This document shows positions 27,225 through 33,606 of a stretch of DNA of 33,606 nucleotides, piece by piece. Under the pieces are notes generated by a model. It saw only the letters and a list, made by a program, of their open reading frames with translations, had not been told where the DNA came from and did no database searches. The stretch comes from Opitutaceae bacterium (GTDB taxonomy: Bacteria; Verrucomicrobiota; Verrucomicrobiia; Opitutales; Opitutaceae): the NCBI GenBank assembly GCA_030648295.1, contig JAUSID010000046.1, forward strand, positions 1 through 33,606, in the 5' to 3' direction. The first letter of the stretch is position 1; every line of letters begins with the position of its first letter. The position numbers and the translations under genes were made by a program.

Positions 27225-27746
27225 ATGGAAAACATCCTCTATGCGATCAATTTGGTCCTGCATATCCTGGCGGCGGTGGCGTGCGCGGCAGCGCCATTCT
27301 ATCAACTGCGGATGGTCAACGAACGCGGCAAGCACGGCCGGGCGATCATCTACGGCTACGATCAGTCCATCGAACGCATCCTGAGCGTGCAGCCGCGGCT
27401 GTGCTTCGCGTTCATCGTGGTGCTCATCGTCACGGGATTTGCGTTCCCCGTGATCTACTACGCCTTCCACGGTCACTGGCGGGAAACCAGTTCGCTCGCC
27501 CTCGTCGCGTTCACGGTCAAGACCGCGCTGGTATGCGGAGGCTTCAGCATTGTGTTGTATGGAATGCTGAAGATTGATCCGAAAGTGCAGGCGCTGTTTG
27601 CGCGGATCAAACCTGATGAGCAACCGCCGAAGGAGCTGCTCGACGAGTTCTGGGCCTGGCGCGCAAAGCGGAAGTTTTTCTGCAAAATCTGCTTCTGGCT
27701 GGCCGTCGCCATCCTCGTGGTCACGCCGCTGCTGCGGTTCTACTGA
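27225..27746 (+). CDS. Four-helix membrane protein of unknown function
   Basis: A 173-residue inner-membrane protein. Helices lie at about 5-26 (INLVLHILAAVACAAAPFY), 61-84 (CFAFIVVLIVTGFAFPVIYY), 93-113 (LALVAFTVKTALVCGGFSIV) and 151-171 (CFWLAVAILVVTPLLRFY). Between helices 3 and 4 is a charged segment (KVQALFARIKPDEQPPKELL). A His in helix 1 and scattered Cys could suggest a heme or metal, but no known motif is complete. A strong AAGGAGG ribosome site precedes the ATG at 27225. It sits between the exporter and the LolA-like carrier, so it is probably an accessory subunit of that export system. Confidence 0.75.
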   Translation: MENILYAINLVLHILAAVACAAAPFYQLRMVNERGKHGRAIIYGYDQSIERILSVQPRLCFAFIVVLIVTGFAFPVIYYAFHGHWRETSSLALVAFTVKTALVCGGFSIVLYGMLKIDPKVQALFARIKPDEQPPKELLDEFWAWRAKRKFFCKICFWLAVAILVVTPLLRFY

Positions 27747-27762
27747 ACGAAAGAAAGATCCC

Positions 27763-28590
27763 ATGAAAACGATCGTCACCCTTTTCGCTTTGGCGGCCGG
27801 AGCCGCTGCGCCGCACTTGTGCGCCCAGCCGCTCTCGGCCGACGACCTCGCCGCGAAATCTCAGCAAGCCTTTTACTACGCGGGCGATGACATGTCGGCG
27901 CGCGTCGTCATGACGCTCATCGCCGCCGGTGGGCGGCAACGCGTGCGCGACATGACGATGCTCCGCCGCAATGCCGGCGCCGCGTCCACGCCGAGCGCGG
28001 CCGGCGCGGAGGGCCGGCAGAAATACTTCCTGTTTTTCCACAGTCCGACGGACGTGCGCGGCACAGCGTTTCTCGTGTCGAAGGAACCGGGGCGCGACGC
28101 CGATCGCTGGCTGTTTGTCCCGGCGCTGAATCTCGTACAGCGCATCGCTGCGCGCGATGCCGAATCGAGCTTCGTCGGCTCCGACTTTAGCTATGAGGAC
28201 CTCTCGGGCCGACCGCTGGCAGCGGATACGCGGCGGTTGTTGCGCGAGGAGTCGCTCGACGGAAAACCGTGCCACGTCATTGAAAGCGTCCCGAAGGGGC
28301 GCGCCGGGTTCACACGCAAGCTGGCCTGGATCGACCGCACGACGTTTTTGCCACTGAAAGAGGAATACTACGACGCGCAGAAACAGCTTTCCCGCGTCTT
28401 CACCGCCGATGAGGTGCGCGACGCAGACGGCGTTCCCACGGTCGTGAAACGCACGATGAAGAACGTCAAAAGCGGTCATCGCACCGAAGTCGTGTTCCGC
28501 GAGGTCCGCTACCGCGTCGGTCTGACCGACGAGGTTTTCACCGAGCGCTCGTTGCGGCGCCCGCCGGCGCCATGGATCTCCGGTCAATAA
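27763..28590 (+). CDS. LolA-like outer-membrane lipoprotein-sorting family protein
   Basis: A 275-residue periplasmic protein with a Sec signal (MKTIVTLFALAAGAAAPHLC, cleavage near residue 22). The body has the phrases of the LolA-like family linked to RND exporters: FFHSPTDVRGTAFLVSKE, DRWLFVPALNLVQRIAARDA, SSFVGSDFSYEDLSGR, KLAWIDRTTFLPLKEEYYD and VVKRTMKNVKSGHRTEVVF. Such proteins have a half-barrel that holds lipid chains. Next to an MMPL exporter and an outer-membrane barrel it would be the periplasmic shuttle. It overlaps the next gene by 19 bases. It contains one cysteine in the mature part (GKPCHVIES). Confidence 0.88.
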   Translation: MKTIVTLFALAAGAAAPHLCAQPLSADDLAAKSQQAFYYAGDDMSARVVMTLIAAGGRQRVRDMTMLRRNAGAASTPSAAGAEGRQKYFLFFHSPTDVRGTAFLVSKEPGRDADRWLFVPALNLVQRIAARDAESSFVGSDFSYEDLSGRPLAADTRRLLREESLDGKPCHVIESVPKGRAGFTRKLAWIDRTTFLPLKEEYYDAQKQLSRVFTADEVRDADGVPTVVKRTMKNVKSGHRTEVVFREVRYRVGLTDEVFTERSLRRPPAPWISGQ

Positions 28591-29876
28591 TCTTCGCGGG
28601 CTGCGCCGCGTTTTTCGCCGGGGCGGTCACACCAACCAGCCGTGCCGCCATCGCAGGCAGCCCGGCGCGCGGCTGGACCGGCGGCGTGCATGGCTTCGTG
28701 CAGCTCAACTACGCCGCGCGGTCGGACTTCGCCGCGTCGCCTGGACGCGGTGGCCTCGGCGACGACGGCTTCGTCCTCGGCGAAGAGCGGCTGCAACTGA
28801 AGCTCGAAGCCCGCTCCAGCGACGGCACTTGGGCCGTGCTCGCGAGGCCCGAGGTTTTCCACGACGCGGTGGACAAGCGCGCTGGCGCGACCCTGCGCGA
28901 AGGTTATTTCGACTACGCACGCGACGCATGGGACGTGCGCGTGGGGCGGCAGATCGTCACCTGGGGCGTCGGCGATCTTGTGTTCATCAACGACGTGTTC
29001 CCGAAGGACTACGCCGCGTTCTTCTCCGGCCGGCCGCTCGAATACCTGAAACGCGGCATCGATGCGCTGGATGTCAACTATCAGTCCGACTCGTTTTCGG
29101 CGGAGCTGGTCGTCGTGCCGGCGGGCTTCTTCACGCCCGACAACCTGCCGTCGCGCGTGCGATTCTTTCAGTTCGACCCGTTTCCAGCGCTGCCACGGGA
29201 GACGGACGAACCAGCGGCGCGGTTCAGCAACACCGAAGCTGCGCTGCGGCTGCATGGCACGTTGGCCGAGACGGAACTGACAGTTTATGCTTATCGCGGT
29301 TTCTGGCGCGCCGGCACATTTGCGCCCGACCATTCGGCCGCGCCGACGCGCGCGATTCGGTTCTTCCCGCGGCTTGGCGTGATTGGCGCAACCGCACGCC
29401 GCAGCGGCCTTGGCGGTGTGTGGAGCGCCGAGATCGGCTATTACGATTCGCGCGACGATCCACGCGGCGACGACCCTGCGATCGAAAACTCGCAGTTCCG
29501 TTTCCTCATCGTCTACCAGCGACAGCTCGCGGCGGACTTCACGGCCTCGATCGAATACTACGGCGAATGGATGCAGGACCACGCCGCCTACCGGCGCACC
29601 CTGCCGCCTGGCTTTCCCGCGAGCCGCGAGTTGCGCGACCTCGTCGGCCTGCGGCTGACGCGGCTGCTGCGTTACCAGACGCTCAAGCTCTCATCCTTCG
29701 CGTTCTACAGCCCCGGCGCGCGCGATTTTCTCGTGAATCCCGAAATCAGCTACCAGTTCAACGACCGCCTCACCGCGACACTCGGCGGCAACATTTTTGG
29801 CGGATCGGCGCAGACGTTCTTCGGCCAGCTCGGCCGCAACGACAACGCCTACCTGTCTGCGCGCTACAGCTTCTGA
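28572..29876 (+). CDS. Outer-membrane beta-barrel protein of the RND/LolA operon
   Basis: A 434-residue exported protein. The signal (MDLRSIIFAGCAAFFAGAVT) is followed by strands with alternating aromatic and polar residues typical of a barrel (GGVHGFVQLNYAARSDF, VRVGRQIVTWGVGDLVFIND, TELTVYAYRGFWRAGTF, FTASIEYYGEWMQ). It ends NAYLSARYSF, with the C-terminal Phe needed by the BAM machinery. GRQIVTWG resembles barrels found beside MMPL-LolA operons (DUF1302-like). The overlap of 19 bases with the LolA-like gene supports one transcription unit. It would be the outer-membrane exit or receiver for the transported lipid-like cargo (inference). Confidence 0.8.
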   Translation: MDLRSIIFAGCAAFFAGAVTPTSRAAIAGSPARGWTGGVHGFVQLNYAARSDFAASPGRGGLGDDGFVLGEERLQLKLEARSSDGTWAVLARPEVFHDAVDKRAGATLREGYFDYARDAWDVRVGRQIVTWGVGDLVFINDVFPKDYAAFFSGRPLEYLKRGIDALDVNYQSDSFSAELVVVPAGFFTPDNLPSRVRFFQFDPFPALPRETDEPAARFSNTEAALRLHGTLAETELTVYAYRGFWRAGTFAPDHSAAPTRAIRFFPRLGVIGATARRSGLGGVWSAEIGYYDSRDDPRGDDPAIENSQFRFLIVYQRQLAADFTASIEYYGEWMQDHAAYRRTLPPGFPASRELRDLVGLRLTRLLRYQTLKLSSFAFYSPGARDFLVNPEISYQFNDRLTATLGGNIFGGSAQTFFGQLGRNDNAYLSARYSF

Positions 29877-29930
29877 TTTATTCTCATGAAACTCGGCCTC
29901 GTCCTCTCGCAAACGGAACCGGAAACCGTG
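29867..29930 (+). repeat. Left copy of a duplicated DsrE gene start
   Basis: CAGCTTCTGATTT, a short spacer, then 15 codons from ATG 29886 (MKLGLVLSQTEPETV) match 31331-31398 (CAGCTTCTGATTT, ATG 31354, MKFGIVLSHTEPETV). After codon 15 homology stops abruptly. The hybrid frame runs on to a stop at 30071 whose TGA overlaps the porin ATG. It is a broken DsrE copy, possibly still translated as a 61-residue peptide. Confidence 0.8.
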
Positions 29931-30067
29931 TCCGACCAGGCGGTTTCTTCCACGACATCCACTGGCGGCATGACGCTGCCGCCTCCTGTGGTCGCATTCA
30001 AATCCGTCCACCCTTTGGACAAATCGCGGCATGAGCATCGTCTCGTCCCAAGGCCGCCCATAAAAAC

Positions 30068-31189
30068 ATGAACATCGTGCACCATTTGGAGAGGCTGGCC
30101 ATTTTCGGTGTCGCCGCACTGACGGCGATGGGAGCAGTGCAAGCGGCTGAGATCAAAATCAGTGACGGTGCCGTCGTAAATGTCGGCCTGCGCGTGCAAA
30201 CCTGGGCGCAGTGGACAGACCACGGGGCGGCTGACGGTTCGGACAAAATAGACTTCTCCGCCCGCCGGCTCTACCTCTACTTCGGTGGCAAGGTCACTCC
30301 CGCCTTGGGCTACTTCGCGCATGTCGCGGGCGACCGTTTGGGGCAGGAAGGGGTCGACACGCCGTCCTTGGGACTGGGTTCGGGGATGGCCTTGCGGGAT
30401 GGATGGGTGTCGTGGACTTTCGCGGATGGGTTCAAAGCGCAGCTCGGACGAATGTATGTCCCGTTTCTGCGGGCCTATGGCACCGAATCGACGTTCACCC
30501 TGCTCACCATGGATGTCGCCCAGTTTCAGCAAGGAGGCATGGTTCCGGGCCGCCGCGTCGGCCGGGACGACGGAATCGCGCTCTGGGGGAACTTTTTTGG
30601 CGGGAAGGCCCAATATCGGGCCGCGGTCATGGATCGTGCGGATACGTCCGGACGCACGGGAGCCGTGCGTGTCGCCGGCCGGTTCGCCTGGAATTTTTTC
30701 GATCCTGAATCGGATTGGTTCAATGCCGGGACCTATCTCACGAAGAAACGGGTCCTGAGCCTGGGTGGCGGCTTCGACCGACTCGACAATTTTATCGGCG
30801 GCATCGATCACCGAGGCTGGACCTTGGACGGGTTCTTGAACCTGCCGGTGGCAAATGGCAGCGCGTTGACCGTCGAGTGCGCCGTTGCCCGGATCGCGCA
30901 GGACCACACCCGTTACACGGGCAATTACTATTTTGCCACGGCTGGCGTGTTGCTGCCGTGGGCGTGGCGATCCCATCGGTTCCAACCCTTCGTCCGCTAC
31001 GAGAAGTTTGACCTGGACCGCAATGTGGTTTCCGGAACGAACGACGATCACGAGACTGCCGCTGGCCTGAACTGGTATCCCCTCGGGCCGGAGCACAAAG
31101 CCAAGGTGACGTTCGACTGGACTTCGGTGAAGCCACGCAATGCCAAGGCATACAACCGGGCGACTACCCAGCTTCAGATCAGCTATTGA
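30068..31189 (+). CDS. Porin of the OprO/OprP (phosphate-selective) family
   Basis: A 373-residue outer-membrane porin. Signal peptide MNIVHHLERLAIFGVAALTA ends near residue 26 (VQAA). The mature part has the OprO/P layout: VVNVGLRVQTWAQWTDHG, FSARRLYLYFGGKVTPALGY, WVSWTFADGFKAQLGRMYVP, QQGGMVPGRRVGRDDGIALW, GRFAWNFFD and FVRYEKFDLDRN. It ends in TTQLQISY, an aromatic C-terminal residue as expected for barrels. Relatives take up phosphate or other oxyanions; arsenate is a chemical analogue, which may matter beside arsenic genes (inference). It sits between two copies of the DsrE gene start, so it looks inserted into an older operon. Its ATG overlaps the hybrid frame's stop (ATGA). Confidence 0.88.
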   Translation: MNIVHHLERLAIFGVAALTAMGAVQAAEIKISDGAVVNVGLRVQTWAQWTDHGAADGSDKIDFSARRLYLYFGGKVTPALGYFAHVAGDRLGQEGVDTPSLGLGSGMALRDGWVSWTFADGFKAQLGRMYVPFLRAYGTESTFTLLTMDVAQFQQGGMVPGRRVGRDDGIALWGNFFGGKAQYRAAVMDRADTSGRTGAVRVAGRFAWNFFDPESDWFNAGTYLTKKRVLSLGGGFDRLDNFIGGIDHRGWTLDGFLNLPVANGSALTVECAVARIAQDHTRYTGNYYFATAGVLLPWAWRSHRFQPFVRYEKFDLDRNVVSGTNDDHETAAGLNWYPLGPEHKAKVTFDWTSVKPRNAKAYNRATTQLQISY

Positions 31190-31330
31190 TGCTCACCGAA
31201 CTTCTCGGAGTTGAAAGATCGCAGGGGACAAGTTGCGGATTTTAACATCGGACCGTTCCAACGTGCGACAGAAGCCCAAGCATTCGGACGCGCTCGCCGA
31301 GCAGGTGACAATACGCCGCCTATCGCCATT

Positions 31331-31398
31331 CAGCTTCTGATTTCCTCTCTCCTATGAAATTCGGCATCGTCCTCTCGCACACCGAACCTGAAACCGTG
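31331..31398 (+). repeat. Right copy of the DsrE gene start (intact gene)
   Basis: Matches 29867-29930, with a spacer four bases longer. The porin and about 160 bases on its right side lie between the copies. The two copies differ at several positions, so the event is not recent, or the copies came from different sources. Confidence 0.8.
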
Positions 31399-31674
31399 TT
31401 CAACGCGCTTCGCCTTGCCAACTACAGTCTCAAGCAGGGCGACACCGTGAAAGTCTTCCTCATGGGTAAGGGCGTGGAACTCGATCAAATCGACGACGCG
31501 CGATTCAACGTGCGAGAGCAGGCGCAGGCGGTGCTCGCTGCTGGCGGCCAGTTCCTCGCCTGCGGCACCTGCCTGAAGCTGCGCTCGTCGGCTGGCTCGG
31601 AGCTATGTCCGCTTTCAACGCTGAAAGACCTCTATGAGTTGGTTCGGGATTCCGATCGGGTGTTGACGTTTTGA
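31354..31674 (+). CDS. DsrE-family sulfur-relay-like protein
   Basis: A 106-residue cytoplasmic protein of the DsrE/YchN fold. The start MKFGIVLSHTEPETVFNALR and VFLMGKGVELDQI are the usual beta1-alpha1 and beta2 blocks. The cysteine loop ACGTCLKLRSS has C70 and C73, and ELCPLSTLKDL adds a third. These are typical of the subgroup with ACGTC rather than the single Cys of classical DsrE, so thiol or persulfide chemistry is plausible. It probably once followed the barrel gene at 28572 directly, and the porin now separates them. With the two rhodanese domains and the cysteine desulfurase it completes a sulfur-transfer set (inference). Confidence 0.88.
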   Translation: MKFGIVLSHTEPETVFNALRLANYSLKQGDTVKVFLMGKGVELDQIDDARFNVREQAQAVLAAGGQFLACGTCLKLRSSAGSELCPLSTLKDLYELVRDSDRVLTF

Positions 31675-31830
31675 ATCCATCAGAATCCAGCACCCGCGCA
31701 CGCGCCTCACCCTCGCGATCGGCAAAGCGTCTGACCCGACCGAAACGCGCAGAAAACCTCAGGTCTTACCTCTTTCCTTGCTTGATCGAACTGCAGATGA
31801 AGCGAGCAGAATCTAACAGGGCCCTACGGC

Positions 31831-32079
31831 GAACTTGAGGATGCGCAGACGCACAGAGCCGACGAACCCGCCGTCGTTGCGCGCGACTGGACGGACGCGC
31901 CGACGCGGATCGTGATGATCAACATCGCCGCAGCAGCGATGTTTGCCGGGGGATGGTTTCTGCTGCCAAAGGCGGCGACACGACGCTCGCGCGGATCATC
32001 CGTCTGGTGAAAGAAGCGCAGGAGCAAGAAGCGTCAACGCAACGCTTCGTCGATGTGTTCGCACGCTATTATACGCCGT
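31831..32079 (+). pseudogene. Remnant of a P1B-type heavy-metal ATPase
   Basis: Two fragments in different frames. The first ends MFAGGWFLLPKA (like VCGGWFLVPKAW in the ATPase at 16269). The second, from about 31965, reads GDTTLARIIRLVKEAQEQEA then STQRFVDVFARYYTP, matching GDTTLAKIIRLVKEAQEQKA and TQRFVDVFARYYTP. In the intact protein these segments are about 150 residues apart, so an internal deletion and a frameshift joined them. Everything after YYTP is lost. By eye the DNA is roughly 80% identical to the intact gene, so this is an old or separately acquired copy. The flanks 31675-31830 and 32080-32186 show nothing I can identify. Coordinates are approximate by a few bases. Confidence 0.82.
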
Positions 32080-32186
32080 GGGTCGCGCGCGCTGACAAAA
32101 ACCGCTGCCAGCAAGCTCATCCTGAACTCGTGACGCCAACAACGGTGATGTGCGGCACGGGAGCGGCGCGGCGGCACCGAATCCGG

Positions 32187-33606
32187 TCAGCCACGGAGCG
32201 CGGCCGGGCGCATGATACAGGTGCCGTGACGCTCGATCCGCTCACGGTAGGGCGGCATGGCCGGATCACTGCAAAACGAAGAAGTGATCTGCTGTTCGTC
32301 CGCCAACTGGTGGTCCGCCCACACCCACAAGGCGAGTCGCGGGTTGGGATGACCGGCCGCGCCGCTGAATTTGATCCGGTGCGATCCGGGCGGCACGTTG
32401 CCGATATACCAGGTCCACTCGCTTTCGGCGGCGCGGAGATTCCCGGTCCAGTTGAAGAACCCGATATGTTCGTCGGAACGACGATCCTCGACCCTGAGCG
32501 GGATGCCATCGATCTCGGCCGCGCAGCGACTCGGCCGGTGCTCACGGCCTGGATACTCCACCAACAGGAGCACCTGGCCTGGCGTGGCCTGCGGCGGAAT
32601 TGACACCGAACACTTGAGCTCGAACCTCACGCTCGGGACCGGTTTCCATTTCACGTCCTTCCAGCCTGACTCCTTCAGGACCTCCACCGATTTTCCGTCC
32701 AGCTCTGCCGGATACCGAAAGGGAAACACTGCGACGGTCCTCGGTTTCGCGGTCAGCCACTCGGATTCCGGAAGTGGTGTCACGGCACACGAGACGAGTT
32801 CCCCCGCGGGAGCAGGGCGCCGGGGCGCAGCCACCCTGACAGTTCGATCCTCAGCGCGCGGCTCGATTACGCGCACGCTTTCCACGCCGGCGTCCGGAGC
32901 GATCGAAATGGTTCGCTCGCCGCTCCGATACCAACGCCCGCCGACGACCACGGTTTCCTGCAATTCCGAGCGCGGGACAATTTCCAGAAACAGGAGTTCC
33001 CACGGCGCCAGCTCCAGCGGCAGCTGCGAGCGGCCGGTGACATCCGTCGCGATTCCCTTCCGATAGGGATACTGGGTGTAGCAGATACCGCCGGTGAGAT
33101 CACCGGGCGCGCCAGCCGTCCCGAGATCGAGAACGAAGCGGCGGTTTTCATTGGAGGGATTCCGCACGACCACGATGCCGCGCCGGCCGAGCCAGTGCGC
33201 GTACATGTAGGGCTCGCCCAATTCCACGCGCGAAGGGACCACGGTCGTGTGGCGCAGCAGGTCGGCGTTGCGGCGCGCCCACTTCAGGAGACCGGCGTAG
33301 ATCCGCCAGTCGTCCGCGGTCATCAGCTTCGGGTTGATGTAGGTCGAATGGAAGAAACGGCCGCGGCCGAATGCCATTGCGGCGTGGTTGGGGAAACCCT
33401 CGCGGGCATCCACGTGCACAATGTCGAAGTAGTGCACGGCATCCTGCGGCAGCCACACCTGATCGAGCGACTGGAAGATCACGAACTCCCGCGCGTTGGT
33501 GTGGGATTCCCGATAATCCGGCGCGGGATTGACGCCGACCACGCAGTCCACGCCATTGGCCCACACGGTGTCGGAGTATTTCAGAATCCAGGGACTGATA
33601 TAGCTC
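32187..33606 (-). CDS. Large exported or carbohydrate-active protein (glycoside-hydrolase-like), N-terminus outside window
   Basis: Open to the window edge, so only the C-terminal 472 residues are seen. The first part (SYISPWILKYSDTVWANGVD, FIFQSLDQVWLPQDAVHYFD, WRIYAGLLKWARRNADLL, and GRRGIVVVRNPSNENRRFVL) resembles the end of a TIM-barrel and the beta-sandwich of GH31/GH36-like alpha-galactosidase relatives from Verrucomicrobiota and Bacteroidota. The second part is beta-rich with an immunoglobulin-like or carbohydrate-binding look (FFNWTGNLRAAESEWTWYIG, HRIKFSGAAGHPNPRLALWV). No catalytic residues can be assigned from this part. It has no link to the metal and arsenic genes and marks the end of the island-like region. 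Confidence 0.7.
   Translation of the reverse strand, partial: SYISPWILKYSDTVWANGVDCVVGVNPAPDYRESHTNAREFVIFQSLDQVWLPQDAVHYFDIVHVDAREGFPNHAAMAFGRGRFFHSTYINPKLMTADDWRIYAGLLKWARRNADLLRHTTVVPSRVELGEPYMYAHWLGRRGIVVVRNPSNENRRFVLDLGTAGAPGDLTGGICYTQYPYRKGIATDVTGRSQLPLELAPWELLFLEIVPRSELQETVVVGGRWYRSGERTISIAPDAGVESVRVIEPRAEDRTVRVAAPRRPAPAGELVSCAVTPLPESEWLTAKPRTVAVFPFRYPAELDGKSVEVLKESGWKDVKWKPVPSVRFELKCSVSIPPQATPGQVLLLVEYPGREHRPSRCAAEIDGIPLRVEDRRSDEHIGFFNWTGNLRAAESEWTWYIGNVPPGSHRIKFSGAAGHPNPRLALWVWADHQLADEQQITSSFCSDPAMPPYRERIERHGTCIMRPAALRG

Noticed and set aside
31187-31356. In-frame continuation after the porin TGA for about 55 codons up to the DsrE start, possible readthrough or selenocysteine
   Set aside because: The porin already ends in a proper aromatic barrel C-terminus, the extension has no recognisable domain and no recoding hairpin was seen.

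Overview
A high-GC stretch (about 60-65% G+C by eye) of a Gram-negative bacterial chromosome. Outer-membrane channels, RND pumps, lipoproteins and beta-barrels are abundant. The gene families, and a plain signal-peptide style in many small unknown exported proteins, fit Verrucomicrobiota (Opitutales-like). That taxon is inference; no rRNA or other marker gene is present. I saw no tRNA, rRNA, CRISPR array or complete insertion sequence.

Region 1 (1-11979, + strand) holds two complete-looking heavy-metal RND efflux systems in one tightly packed array. System A is outer-membrane factor (partial), His-rich adaptor, PII-like protein, CzcA-type pump, small periplasmic metal-handling protein, and a second PII-like protein. 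System B is outer-membrane factor, adaptor and pump. Pump A keeps the D402/D408/E415 proton-relay residues of CzcA. Pump B has only the second aspartate and the glutamate. Neither keeps the full methionine triad of CusA, so divalent metals (Zn, Cd, Co, Ni) are likelier than Cu/Ag.

Region 2 (11980-18368, + strand) is a run of small exported proteins with His-, Gly- or Arg-rich tails, a NicO/UreH-like membrane protein with an inserted metal-adaptor domain, ribulose-phosphate 3-epimerase, and a Zn/Cd-type P1B-ATPase. One beta-sandwich-like domain recurs here: in adaptor A, in the small protein at 5562, inside the membrane protein at 12700, in the protein at 13896, and in a broken copy at 15626-15877.

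Region 3 (18455-31674) is the most interesting part: a divergent locus around an ArsR-rhodanese regulator at 24148. Leftward run a TVP38/TMEM64-rhodanese fusion, a cysteine desulfurase, a membrane sterol-desaturase-type hydroxylase, the radical SAM enzyme ArsS and the two glycosyltransferases that habitually accompany it (arsenosugar biosynthesis). Rightward run the regulator, an MMPL-type RND exporter, a small membrane protein, a LolA-like periplasmic carrier, an outer-membrane beta-barrel, and a DsrE sulfur-relay protein. Read together this looks like synthesis plus trans-envelope export of an arsenic-containing sugar or lipid, with a sulfur-transfer theme (two rhodanese domains, NifS-like enzyme, DsrE). 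The only two cysteines of the regulator lie in its rhodanese loop. No arsM methyltransferase is in the window.

Region 4 (29867-33606) is rearranged. A porin gene lies between two copies of the start of the DsrE gene, a P-type ATPase remnant follows at about 31831-32079, and the window ends inside an unrelated glycoside-hydrolase-like gene on the minus strand.
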